Origin: Alitta virens
Lineage: Eukaryota; Annelida; Polychaeta; Phyllodocida; Nereididae
NCBI GenBank assembly: GCA_932294295.1
Contig: OW028584.1
Coordinates: 21,421,638 to 21,485,637 of the forward strand
Length of the DNA: 64,000 bases
Reading direction: 5' to 3'
The notes beneath the pieces were generated by a model. It saw only the letters and a list, made by a program, of their open reading frames with translations, did no database searches and was not told the DNA's origin. How positions within the stretch are numbered: the stretch's first letter is position 1; every line of letters starts with the position of its first letter. Below are positions 14,201-29,200 of this stretch, one piece after another. The position numbers were made by a program, and so were the translations under genes.

Positions 14201-17200
14201 TCGATTGGTATATTATAAAAGCAAGTGGGCAAAAATTCATAAAATGCAATGAAAACAGGGTCTACAATTACAGTCTTGTCCGTTAAGTATATCCATAAAA
14301 CATACAAGAGCGCGTATTAAATATTGTTTTTTACTTAAAAAATTATCTTTCTCAAACAGTAGTGTAGTATGCTGCCACTATACCAGTATCATTTTCAAGT
14401 GAAGTTTTGTTCATAAACTAATATTGTGTGAAAAAGTACAATAAGGGGCCTGCATGAATAATTAGATTGTTGTTATATACCAATGAAGCCTGTACTTTTT
14501 TTATAACGATTTTATCATGGTTCCCACAAATGAATGAAAAATGTCATGAATTGTACATTATAGGGGATATTACAACAACAAAAAACAGACATATTAAAAT
14601 TTCATACATTTTGAGCATGCATAGACAGCATACAACTTGGAATGTGGTCCTGCAAGTCAAGTAATGAATCCTGTGAGGGTTGAAGTGATCCTCCGTGGTG
14701 ATTTCAATGTCATTTGTGATAAACCATTACAAAAAGTCTGAGTGGAACATCCAGTGGAGAGATCTTAAACTTGATTTGGTCATACAGTTAGTTTCATAAA
14801 ATAAAGTTGACACTAACTGTCTGTAGTGACCTGTACCTGGCTGTGGTCTAAACATGCTAAAGCCAGCTGCTTCTGTCCACTTCTATAGCTAATAATGGGC
14901 TTACATCTATCACCAGATAAATATAAACCTTAGTAAATCTAAGAAATTAATGTAATATATCATGAATATGTTCTTTTATATCTGGTTTTGAGTAGCCAGC
15001 TATTACAGCTTTGTATAGTTTCAATTTGAAGGGCTGTTTTTATGAAACTAACTGTTGTATGTTAATCTACATTAAAAAAGGCAGGGTGTTTTAAATGTAA
15101 CTTACATTCAATATCTACGCAGCTATTTCCCGTAAGTTTGATATAGAAAAATAAGGCGAAAAATACAAGAAAACTTTTTCAAAGTACATTTGTAAAGTAT
15201 GCAGTAGTGCTCAGTAGAAAACAGACTTTTGAGATTTGCCAACAAAATGTACATGTTCTTTCTACTGTTGTTAATGTGACAAATACAAAGTTTTTCTCTT
15301 GATATTTAGGGAGTCACATTTCAGGAATTTGTATTTTTACATCTTGCAATTCTTTGAATTGTTATTGAAACTCGATGGAGCTAAAGTATAGACTTCGCAA
15401 AAGCGTTTGACAGTGTGCGAACGTTATCCATCATAGATAGACATCAAATGGCTTCTGATTAGTCTATTTAAGTCTAATTTCTTAACTGACACCTCTCTTT
15501 ACTGTTGATTGATCACCCAATGAACTTGATGCAGTCGTTGAAAGTTTGGAGATAAAACACAGACCAAGATCGTCGGCATATTTGTAGGTCATGAACTCTG
15601 GATCCTGGCATGTGTGTGAAGGAGCATTTCTCAGTGATCCAACACAATTTTTAGGCTTCCCTCCATGTTATCCTGAAGAGAACTTTGAGTATCTTTACTT
15701 CCTAAAGCAAAGAGAATGTCTGTTCACCTGTTTGCCTTCTTGATCATCGGCATACGGTCACACTTGCTACACTTTATAACTTTCCAACTTAGTCGAATGC
15801 TCTTTCGGGTGCAAACAAATGGATTTACAGCTGTAGTGGAGTGCTCAGAAGCATTAAGTTAACAATGGTCTCAGTATATAGGCACACGTAGTGTGTAAAT
15901 GGGATGTTTTCAAGTACTGTGCTTATATCACTGAAGTATGACATTTCCCATGATGGATGATAATAAAGAACGCCCAAAATTTGTTGTCAAGTAATTTGTT
16001 GTAAAATGTTCACATTCTGATACAATTGTCCTGTTTGTGACTACAAATGATGCAATTTAAGCTTGATAAATTGTGTTAAAGTGCATTTATTACCTGGACG
16101 AGATCTAGTTATATCACTCATCCAGATGTTCTTTCATCTGTGACATCTGTGACATCTGTTCTTCTGTTATCTGAAATTTGCTGCACAGAATTATTTAGCC
16201 AGACTGGGTGCTCCCTCCCAAATTACAATTTTAAAACATACAAAATATAGCGTATAATATTTTTCATCAAAATGCATAAGGAAACTATGTAGAGATAGGC
16301 CTGGTCACAATCAAGAAATATGATCCTTTTCATGCCTTTAACACATTGCTCTTATGTATATTAGAAATATTGCACATCTCTGCACGTCTGCTTCCCGCTA
16401 GCTACTTAGTGTGCTGCTCCACTCAGTCAGATGCCTTGGTAGGATCAAGAAGAGGATCAAATTTCTATGACAACAGTGGGGAGTGCTACCACGTGCACAT
16501 ATTACCTTCTTCTCTCACCAAGTATGTTTTGCTGTTGATTTGGCTCTTCATGATTTGGTGGCAAGGGTCGTTTTTCTTCTCCGTTTACTCTGGAGCCTCT
16601 CCGTGTCACTGTACAGTCCTCCGGGTGTAGGCACTGTCCAGGCAGGGGTCCTGGAAGAAAATAAACGGTTGAACAGCTACTTCATAAATCAGGACACCCG
16701 ATGGTTAGCGTCAAGGAATCACTTGGGTTTTGCTTTAAGGATAGGGGGCGTTTGTCTCCAAATCAGCAGAGTGGCTGTTCGTTTCATGGGTAATGGCAGG
16801 GCATTCCATTCTGTTTATCATCGGCAATCCGTCAAGGAGTACAGTCTAGTAGAAGTAGAAATCTACTAGGATAGTTACACAGCTGAGTGGTGACAGGACA
16901 TGTTCAACTACTTTAAAAAGGACTACAACGTTGATGAAATTTTTTGAAGAATTTTTAGCACAGTAACTTGATTCTTAAGCTGGATTTATCTTCATGGTTC
17001 TCAGGTTCCTGCACTAAAACCTGGACTGAAGGCAACAATTTTTAAGTACAATTATGCGTACACTGACTCCTTTAATATAGGTCATTTCATATTTTCTGGT
17101 TTAGAATATGCCATTTGTTTGTTTTTGTTTTTCTTGTTTATTTTTATTTTTTTTGGCAAGGATTCCTTTAACGTTCGACATTGGTTTTATACCACTCAAT

Positions 17201-20200
17201 GTGTCCATATTTTATTTGTACTAATCTTATTAGGGATGGTAATTTATTCTGTGAATCGTTGTTTCAGTCTGCCAACACATTGACACAGACAGAACTATAG
17301 AAGATATCAAAAGCACGTGAACATTTCAAAGCCAAATAAACTGGGGTTGAACTCAATTTTATCTCACGATCAGCACTAATTTACGAGCAACAATATTCGT
17401 GCAATATTGCTTTCTGGTGTTATGTTTTCTTAGTGACTTTTCCATAACCTACTTGTCGAGTTTCTTTCCTTGTTATTTTATTATTGTGGGAAACTTCAAT
17501 GTCTACTGAACCATTACTTGGATTTTTGGCTTCAATGCTGTTTGATTACTGACTGCGCAATGTATTAACAAGCACATATAACTTCAAAGGAACTGTTCTT
17601 GCAGCTGCAACTGGATTTTACAGCGTGTGCACTCAGATTTAACCAAAGCAAATTGCAATTGGACATCAATATTGTTTCTCGTTTGAGATACTACACGATT
17701 TCAAGGATGATTATGCATGATTATGATCGAGCATGACTGTTGAAATTTCACAAGACAATTTACAAGCATTTCGATAATTTATTAAAAACAGCCTGTTCTG
17801 CAGAGGTTGGAATACAGCATTAGAAAATGGCAACCACCATACCAGGTAAATTGTTTTCCTTTATATCGTGTAAACAGAGACAAAATTCTAAAGTGCAAGC
17901 CTTGTGGTAGTTATATCATAAATGGCAAATGAGACACTGGTTTGGTTCTGCGTTTAAATCACATGTGCATAATTTGCCTGAAAATCAATAGCATATTACT
18001 GGCCTTAGGTGGACTTAAACTTCAGTAGTTGGTCCACCCACTCAATGTGATATATTTAACACTTTAACAGAACCGCTTAGACCATGTGCAATATGGTAAG
18101 TTTTATGGTGACTGTTTTGCACAAGTTGTAATCTTGTCATACATCAGGTGTAGTTTTTCTCTCTTAGTAAACATGTTATTGTCAATTTCATCGTTTGTTT
18201 ATTTCAATTTTTGTAATTTTTTGTCAAAGTTTGCACTGGACAGCCATGGTAAAAACACCGAGTTCTTTTGTTCATTATTGCTGTTTTGGAATGCACAGTT
18301 TTTCGTGTAAAATGGGCCTCCTGTAACACAGCCATAAAGTTTGTTGTTCTGGGGGTCATAAGTTATGCAACAGATCAAGAACCAAAGGGGTTTTATTACC
18401 CGCTGCAATTTCTTCCAAAGAAGTGCTGAGAGGTTTATGACGAATGAGATATATTGTAGACTTTTGATGTGCATGGATTTCTTCGAAAACTTTTTCACCA
18501 TTTTCCAAGGCTTTGATTGGGTCACGAATGTTTGAAAAAACATGAAACTCGGTAAAAACGTAAGAAGGTTGTCAAAAAAGTTAATAAAATACTTGATTTT
18601 ATTCCTTTCATAACTGTGCTCAAACTGTTAAGCATTTCTAAAGCTCCTCGGCAAGCTGAGTAAATACCAAATAAGTAGAAACTCCATTTCTATGACTCCT
18701 ATCTTATCAATTTCTTCAGTCACTCATACTATGAAAATCTTTTTATATACAGTATTTATATTGTATATGTATTTATCAGACAGCTTTCACACAGATGAGT
18801 TGTAATAAATGATCCCATTAAAATATTCACAAAACAAGTTAATAAAATCCATGAAAAAAAATCCTCACAAATCCACATGCAGTAGCTTCCTGTATATTTT
18901 TGGGCATTTGAATGTTCCTTTTTTAACCAAGGTATAGACATGTGTATATATTCAAAATGAGACTTCATAAAAAGTATATTTATATTCAAGTTAAAGATTG
19001 ATATGTTGCAAAACAGTGAATTACACGCTATCATATAAATAACATGAATATAATAAATCATATTTCGTCTATGTCTAAATGCTACTGGGTCTGAACCTTA
19101 GTCAGCTTATATGACCAGTTGCCAGAGGCAGATGTAATGATGAGATGAAAAGTAAGGCTTGGAGTCCGCACCATGTTACACATTTACCCCATGGATGGGA
19201 TCTTTTGCTTGTCTCAGCATAGACACTGAGTACAAGGCACCTCCAATTTAACGTCGCATGCGATCGACATCCAGCTAGAATGTAGCTCATGAAGAGTACC
19301 TGGGACGGGGATGGAACCCAGGACCTTCAGCGGAGCTGGCCAGTATGGGATTGGCAGATGCCTAAGGCCCCGTTTCCACTAGCATAAGTAAGAGAGACGA
19401 TATACCAAGTGCATCAAAAACGGACTATACGTGCTCACTTGCGCTTCCTCGTGCCTCTCTTAATCACATATAAATTATTTCGAAAATCGTTCATCGGGCA
19501 ATTGTTCATGGGGCGTCCATCAAATGCTCGGCGAACATCCATCAGCTGCTCGGCGAGTGGTCAACGTTTAAGGAGGAGAGGGCTACGGTGCCAGTGCAGA
19601 CATTCCAACAGCAGAACAACGGGCGGGCCACGGAGGTCCGCCAAGCGTTTCCTGAGCATTCCATGAGCTGTACAAGAGTTGATGGCGACTATACACGAAT
19701 GGACAGCCTCCCCTGTGTACCCACGATTGAGCACGAGTGACTGAGATTGACCACGAATGGCCGCAAATGGCCACGAATGGCCACGGACGTACGTAGATCA
19801 CTCGCCAAACACTCGCCAAGAAACTCCCATGTGATTCCCGTAAAAAGATAAACAATTTCACTCGTCAAACATCCTCCAAATTATTGGCCATGCTTAAAAA
19901 TGTTTGCCCATGGATCTTCACGAGTGATCTGGAGGACCTGCGAGCATTCTATTAGCAGGAGCACCCGTACATTGCTCGCCAATCGAATTAAGTATGAACA
20001 AGGATAAGCAGGAGTAAAAAATTCTCGTCATCCACGCTCACTCGCCATCCCCTACTCATGACAGTCCGAATGCCCCTTTGACCATTAGGCCACCCAGCTG
20101 TCACTTTACTGCTAGTAAAATGCTTAACCAATGCTCAACAGCATGTACCATTGACAATGTTATTAGTCACTGCCCTACAAAGTATCCAACACAGAATTTC

Positions 20201-23200
20201 AGTCATTTATCTTAAGTTATTACAATATTTGTCATATATTCAAATATACCAAATTTTCAATCTTGGTATTTGCATATTTGTATATATATCATGCTTTCAT
20301 TGATCTTGTTCTATCAATGGTATAGACAGACTGGCGACCCAGAATAATATTGTTGAACATTGTTGAAGTCCTCACTGAGATTAGCAAACTAATCTGACAT
20401 TCTAAAAGTTTAGATAATTATGTTCCAAGATAACATACCTCTTCGGCTAGACATCGGGTTGACATTGGCTCAATGACGGCTAGCACTACAACATTGGAAT
20501 GATGTAGACCAAATCTGGCACGCTATCTGGGAATTAATACTTTGTATACAGTGGAACATTGATATATTAATAAAGTTTGATGTTAGTTATATACAATGTA
20601 TATATGTATATATGTACAATGCACATATGTATATATGTATATATGACTGACTGTCTGACTGACTAACTGATTGATTGATTGACTAATTGACTGATTGATT
20701 GATGGATTGATGTATTGATTGTCACTATAGGTATACCTAGCTTGTGGCATAACTATACATTGTATATCTAATCAGTACTGGTATAGATGCAAGCCTTGAA
20801 GGGGCCACCATTACAGCTAATCTCAGGTGGTTTCCTGATGGGCTTATATTCACTGTAACAATAGATTACAATTCATAGTTAACATCATGTAAATTTCTTA
20901 CTGTATAATCATTTTTGTACCATTTCCATCAAAATAAAGTTTCTATCTATCTATCTATCTTTCTATCTATTTATAATGTTCATAGAATTCATATGAGCAA
21001 TAACGAAATATGAAAGTTGAAAGCTATGAGGCACTGCTCACTTTGATGTTGGCCTTAACTTCAGAAATGCAATGTCAAGAACTGCCAAAGAAATGTCAAT
21101 GTCATTGAACCGCTGAAAGCCTTTGACAGTTCGAATCCATAGTGACCTCAACGTTGTCCAAGGCTCTCTGCATACCCATGAAGCAAAACATACCAGAGAA
21201 TTGCAATGGATACCAAGGGGTACCTTTGGTCATTTGGTAATATTATATTAGTCGGTTGTATAGGATATCCCATCAAGGGTCCTGATAAGATTCAGCTGGA
21301 CCCTCCAAACCTTTTCAATCAAATGCCAGGACACAAATAAAGGATCAATTTCAGACATTTGTAATATATAAAGGTGGATAAATAGAACAGACCCAGTGAC
21401 TGAATGGCACACGATACAGAGTGAGTGGAGTTGAAGGGTATACCAAATTGGTTGGGTACACGGCCAGACATACATGGTTAAGGTATTTTGTCACCATGTC
21501 GTTGAGTTTGATTCCCGCAGGCAATTTGTAGTTATAAAACTTCGTAAGGCAGGAGAAGTTTTGGCACCTTCTCTGTTCTTATTTCTTTCTCTGGATTCTA
21601 GTGCACATTTTGTTACCGTATACTCCATAAAGTCATTTATTTCCTTCATTAAGACCATAAACGACATCATTCCGACATCTATCTCAGTGACCCGAGCAAC
21701 GGTTTAGTAACGTCAAGCCAATAGAGAGAGAGAATTTAGAGAGAGAATGTATTTATTTGACCAAATAAAACAAAAAAAAACAAAAGCAGCAAATTACAAG
21801 GAACAACTAAAGAAATGTAACAGGTGTCTAGAGGCGACCATATTTTATGAAACCATTGAAATTGAGCTGGAGTTGAGAATTTAATCCAAGATATGTAGTT
21901 AACTGTATATTAAAATTGGGAAAGTTTTAATAGAACTTTATTTACACAAAATAACAAACCTTTGCTGTAATTAATTAGTAGTTCAAAGATGGAGTTTTTG
22001 GTATGGCTTGTACATGTAGTAATATTTCTGATCAGGTAGTTTTTTCAAGTTCCATGCAGCTTTTTTTGCACGTTTATTTCAAGGGATACTGTACAAATAT
22101 TGAGATCTCCAATATCAGTGTTAGTATTATAAAGTTAGTCATGTTCAAAACCAACACTGATGAGAGCAGTTTTGACACTTTCCTTATATAACGCCATCTC
22201 TCTAGGTGGCCCAACGGTAGCGAAAACTCGGAAGTTTTCTTAGTGGGGTGTCCCGCCTTTATGTAAAATTGTTGTAACAGTTATTATAATGCTCATTTTC
22301 ATGTATATAGCAAATAAATGTATCTGAATCTATCAAGAAGAAGCCCTTCAAACCCCAACACCTTTTCAGTAAAGTCATGCAAAATTATCAAAAATTGTGC
22401 TTTTTTTAAGTTAACTGGGTCTTCCATCTATTAAACATGTCTTTTTCCCAATAAAATAGCTGGCATCAGTCATTGATATGTCTCTATTACATCATTCATG
22501 CCATAATGAAAAAAAGTTATTGCATAAAAATAGCCTGGGGTATGCAGTAGGCAGCCATTTCAAACGGGTGAAATAATTGATTAGATGTGCTTGAGAGTCT
22601 TTGTTGACAAAGCTGAAGATTGCTCCTTCCAGCTCAGCATGGCACCAAAATCATGTCAAGAAAAAAAGATAGTTAAAAAAGTTCTAAAAAGACCAGAAAA
22701 TTCTGAAAGGGGACTTTGTTATGCAACTAGATTAGATCATGACAAGACCTCAACAGATAAGTGCAGAAGAAATTTTCTGGAAATGAAAATAGAAGGAACG
22801 TTCCACAAAACATGTTCAATTAAAGAGGTATACACCATGAAAATGGATTCTAGAGTGTTTGTACACTCTGTAGAGATGGTAAAAAAAGTTTCCTACAAAG
22901 AAATGCTTATTTTTTGTCCAACTTTGTTTGAGTGTTAAGCTATCTTGTGTTTTGTTGAGTAATTCAAAAGATCAAAAGTGTAAATTTTGGACATTTTATG
23001 GAATGTAAACACAGAAATTACACCAGTGTGAGAGTAATCATGTAAAATGGGGCCACCCTGTAAAACCAATAAGCCTAAGCAAAAAAGAATCTACTGAAAT
23101 AAATAAATCAAATGTATTTTTCTTATTTTATCTTATACACAGATAGCATTCCAAATCGGTCCAGTATTGACATCAAATCAACATCGCCGACATCGTGCCG

Positions 23201-26200
23201 ATGTTGAAACGATTTTGAATGCTTTCTGGATATTATCTTATAGTAAACCCTAGACAATGTATCTTATCTTATCTGATATTATCTTATATTATATTATCTT
23301 ATATTATCTTATCTTATTTTATCATATTTAATTTTATCTTATCTTATCATAAACCCCAGACAATGTAATTTGTGTTAGACAACCAACTGACTATAGATCA
23401 TTATAGACAAGGTCAAGCTCCTATACATGCATTCAAATATTTCCAGTCCGGAACAGCATGATTGGTGGCAATGCTTTTATTGGAGTTTCTGCTCCTTTTA
23501 CAGCCATAGAGTTGGAAACCAATCTTTCTGACTTTGAGGCTTAACTCCAGATGACGTCATATGAATCCAGGACTCTCCTTGTATATTAATAATAAAAAAA
23601 AGAGGTAAAAGGAAAGGGAGGAGTAAAGAGAAAAATTCACATCATTGCAATATCCAAATTAATGACAAAATTACAACAATTTCTGTGTCTGTCTAGTCAA
23701 TGAAATACAATATTTGTGCAGTAGAAGTTCATGGAAATGTTTTACATAAATACCATATAATAATTATAATTATGATAATCATATTCATATGGAGTCAGCT
23801 GGATCACACTTAATCATAAGTTCAGAACTTGACCGAGTGTGATGATGAGAAATTATGTTTATATGTAATATTCTTATGCAGTCTCGATTTTTAAAAACAA
23901 ACACATTTTTGATGGAATTGCTTAAAACCCCATTAATTTGTCCGTAATCACAGTGGAATTACAATACCAGAATATCAGAATTTTCCTGTGTCATTAATTC
24001 ATTTTTTCCAGCAGCTCATTTCCTTCTGAAACGCAAGTTTGTTTTAAAGAGTCATAAATCAAAATGATAGCACATGTATTATCTTTAATACTTTATTATC
24101 TTTAAGATCTTTTTTATCAATTTTAATCTCTCACTTAAATACCTCATCATGAAAGATAATTAAGACATTAAATGCAATTTTACTCGTAATATTGCATTTA
24201 AATAAACTATTCGATTTAATTTGAAAGCTTTGTATCCATCCATTTAATGCACAAAGGAGCTTTCGTGTTTATTTGACAACGTATAAATTACTCCGCTAAT
24301 TTGCCGGAAAATTCGTGCCCATCAATCAGACATATACAAACATTTATTCCATTTTTATTGCAAATTCATTTCTTAAACTTACATTTTTTCATGTTATGCA
24401 CAGCCACAAGGTGTTTTATGTTAGAAATTAGTCATAGATACCATCGAGAAAGGTGTAAGTCTTATTTCTCGTTTTAATTATAAATAAATAACCACACGTA
24501 GTGCCCTCTTCTGGGAAATAAATCTCTAAACACTTCATTTTTGAAAAATAATTATACTGCATATCACGTTCGAATGTAACTTAATATTACTAGGTCACTC
24601 TTAACATTACATCAGGTTCTACACAAGTGTAAAATAACATTTTCTTATTTGAAAATAACATTTTTGTTACTCGATATAAAAGTGCTAGATCTAAAGATAA
24701 CATCGTTTGTTAGTTGATCTACTACTGACGAAATTGGTGTTGCTTGCTGTATCAGATATGAAGATATTCTATGATGAAGTAAAAAATAAATAAGAACAGG
24801 AAAAAAACCTGACTATAGATCATACCCTGCATAATACCCATTTGTTGACACTGGTAAAGCTTCGGATTCTGTTGAATCAGATTTTGAACATAAAAAAGAT
24901 GGAGACTTTACCTCGGGTGACAGATCCATAAAGCAAATTGCCATGGAAACGACATTCGATATTAACTACATGGGGTCTGGAATGTCAGTGAGAAAGAGGA
25001 GCTTGCTTGTGGTTCAAGAGTTGACTCTAAATTAATAGATCATTAAAAAATTTAGAAGGTGTAGCCTCTTCAGGCAACAAGAAAACTGTTGTAGGCTTTG
25101 CGGTCACTTGAATGCTAACGAAGTGACGTGCCAAAAATTTCCTTGTTATTCCATGTCATTGAGAAGTTCCTCTTCAATTAATTATATTATGTACCTCTCA
25201 TGCTTTTATGCTAATTTCCTGTGCTTAAAATGAGGGGGTGAGGTAGACAGAACAGCCCAATGTTGGCGCGATGTTAATCCGATGTTTGTGACATTGGCCC
25301 AATGTTACTGTATGTCCGGTGTAATATGCGTCAGCATCGAACAGAAATGTTAGTGAATTGTTTCTGGTTGTCTATTTCTGTTGCTTAATGCAATATTTTT
25401 GGCAGAAGAACCCATTTCTTACCAATGGACAGTTTTAGAACTGGTTACCGTAGCAGGTAAGCAACGGTCAATCCCTGGTCGAGCCGAAGTTGGATGGCTG
25501 TTTCATCCATCATCTCCTGGTCCTGGTCCCTGCCTGTCCTAATTAGCCCATCAGGTGCATAAATACAGGACACAAGGCCCTAATCCACCCACCCACCTGA
25601 CATGCCACATCATGAACGAAGCTCACATGACACCCCCGATAGCATTCCAGATCGGCCCAGCATCGTTTTCATATAGGCCGATGTCGTTACAACATCATTG
25701 AAACGATTTGGAAACCTATCTGGGACCAGGCTTGATGAGACATTGTCTGGGAAGGGGTAGATAAGGAGTTGAAATTCTGCTCATGAAACTGTTTGCTACG
25801 ACCTATTCATATTTATCTAAATTACTAAAGATGTAATCAATATATCAGTATATATGTGTTTCAAATCACCAAATGAGAAAAAAATTATTATAAAATTGTT
25901 TGAGACTTTCTCATTCAACTGTGATAATCATACATGGCCCTCCAAATTGGCCCAGCATCGTTTCCATGTAGGCCACTGTTTGAGGTACTAAAACATAATG
26001 AAGCTTCACTTGACAGTTTAGAAGCAGGAGAAGATTGCATATCAGCTCTGTCCGCTTCATCAACCATCCCTTGGTGTTTCTCTGCATCTATGCAACATCC
26101 CTCACCAGTAACGCGTTGGTTCAACATCATCCTTGCAACGTCAGGCCAATCGCAGATAGCATTCAAAATTGGGCTAACATCCACATGACGTCAACTGGTG

Positions 26201-29200
26201 ATGTTGATATGAAATGGTGCTGGCCGATTTGGAATGCCAAGTGAGATATTGAATCAAGCTGTAAAATTGTTCAATAGATTCTAACTAAATTTTCAAAATA
26301 CAAGACAAACTGAATTTAGAAAGACTAATCCTCTTATGTCAATTTTGAATTTAAAAATGTAGTTGTTACCCATCCCAGTGGTCCCATGAGTACATGTATT
26401 CCAATAATAGTTAACAATAGGTGCCCCCAAACTGGCAGAATATTTCCCATATATGCAATGGCCATTTCCCTTTTTCAAATCATCTCTAAAATCACATCAT
26501 GTCATCAATCGACCCTTAAAAACAAGGCTGCACTATGTTGTAAATATAATGCTTTGTTTTTGTCAAAGCCACAATGTTTCAGGCAATAACTTATTTCTGT
26601 TACACATTTAATATTATGAAAGCATATAGGACAATTCTATAATTCTCAGTTTGAAAGGTTTCTCAACATGTTATATTCTTCAGTTGAAACAAACCTGATT
26701 TGTAACAATTTACAATGTAATAGAAGTTCATCTTTAATCTTTTTCAAGTACCTGAAGACAGTTATTTCTACTTAGTTACACAGTTATTTCTTTAATTACA
26801 TTCCTACAATCTTTATCAGGTAATAGTTTGTTCTGGGGAGTGTAATTATATTATCACATTTTATTCTCGAATATTTGCGAAACTAAATGTGGGTAACTTT
26901 AGTTACTCGTGTTTTTTCTTCAATTAAAAACACAAAAGTCACATAGTTATCTTGGCAATTTAACTGCAATTATTTTTATCAGTGAGGCCAACATCTTGTC
27001 ATTTTGGATAAGTTTAATGAAAAGCACATTGAATTTCAGTCCCTTCCCATAATTCACCACTGGCACGTGTTAAATGGAAGAAAAAATGGCGAAAACATAA
27101 CACTCGAGTGCACCAATGTTACATTTTATAACATTGTATGGCATTATATTACATATTGCACGTATGCAATTATACAAATTCCAAAAATAATACCTGCATA
27201 TAGGCAAGTTGAAAATTGAAGTTATATATCCTTTTAAAGGTTAATAGTTACAACAGTGGTCGTAAATTGTTATGAATTGTATTGTCTCAGCTATACACTG
27301 GTCTAAATATTATACAGCTGCAGTCAGCTTATATTGTTCCCCAATTGCAGCCATATCACGTGAAATAGCAGCTGATACGGACCGGGTGATCTGCATTTCA
27401 TGCCACACAGAATTACGTTCATGCATGCCCAAATAAGGCAACTCAAGACGTTGCTATTTCCACCTGCAGTGGATGTGACAGATTAATACCAACCTTATAT
27501 TATAACAGTAAATGGATTTATGTACATTACTAAGTTTAAATTTAGCAAATCGGACCAAAACTGACAGAGTTATGCAATAAAATATATCCAAAACGAGGAC
27601 GTTCATGACGCTAGTGACGCTGCATTCAGACATTATATTCAATAAATTGGTCAATTTTCGTCCGATTTTAAAAATTTAAAGTTCCTCGTGGCTGGAATTA
27701 ATTGGGTCATAAAAGAAAAATCACATCTCGTTCTGATCTGTTTGACAGATCAGAGACTCGTGTAATTTGTCTATCCTATAAGACCAGCTGTCAGGGACAG
27801 ACGAAATGATGAGATGATATTCATATGCAAATTAAAGACCCTGAACATTCTGGTGAAGTATCAATACTAAAAGAAATGTGATTAAAGGGACAGCTTTTCA
27901 TTTCACCTGATGGAGTTCAGCGGTAACCAGCTAAGAAAAAGTATATAAATTTAGAAGTGGGCATGCAGACATTATGATGAGATGAACCTATTAACAGATG
28001 CCCTTCCAAGGAATTTTCTTACTCCTTAATATATTACAAAACTATAACTTTCACTTGTTATGGCTCACAGGCCACGGATAACACTTGCACTGGAAATCTA
28101 TAGAAATGTATGAAAAATAGAGTTCAAAGTGTGAAAATGTGAGATTTTAAAGGCAGAAACTTGATGCCACAGTATAGTAAATCCGTGACAGGCAAATTTG
28201 CCAATTGAAGAAGGATCTCACTTCTAAAAGTATACCCCAGGGCGAATAGTGAAAGGTTCAGAAAAGTGTTTGTTTATTTTGCACTGAAATGTATACAGGT
28301 GCTTCACAATTATATAATAAACTACTTGTGATGATATGGGTCTCTGTGTGAAAAGCTTTCATTAGATATAGAGCAATTCAGTTTCGTTTTTAACTATATA
28401 GTTAGGTTTTCCAACAGGACTAACCTTGACCACTTGACCACTTGACCACAGCTCGGCATGGATAGCAGCATCAAGATTTATCACGTTGTTTTATTGTTGA
28501 TCATTTAATATAAATCAATTTACAACATGTTATGAATAAATATTATTTCACTCATCCTTTCATGACCTTCGATGCCTATAGGTTATGTAATATGCTATCT
28601 CAAGGTCAAGGTAGCCTGGCAGTATCCTGTTGTTGTTTTTCGTGGTATTTTGCAACAGGTTGATTCCTGAAGTATTTTCTGGACAGTATACACATCTGTG
28701 CAACTATCACTATTTCACATCATTGGAAATGAGTAATTAGTTTTTATTGGCGATGACTAATTATAAGTCATATAGTGATAACATTAAGAAAATTTTAAGA
28801 AGCAGAAGTTAAAATTGCTGATTCACTGCATGAAAATGGTGATTGAGGAAAAATTACAGCATGTCAAGGTTAGTATTAGTGTGTGCACACATTATTTGTC
28901 AGTATAGAAGATATTCAGCTAGGCAGGAAGGCTGTTAAACCGCATGCACATATAATCCCACAAAAAAAATATAAAGACTGCTGCATGGCCCTCATTCTGC
29001 AAACTCGGACGCACACGAGGGCCATGTCTCAATGCTGCTGGGTCTGAAGCAGTTTATATGTCCAGCACTATATGTCAAGCTGCTATACATAGGCCTAGAG
29101 GCAGACGTAATGATGAGATGATAAGGCTTGGAGTCCACACCATCTTACACATTTACCCCGTGGGTGGGTCTTTTAAAGGCACCCTCAATTCAACGTCTCA

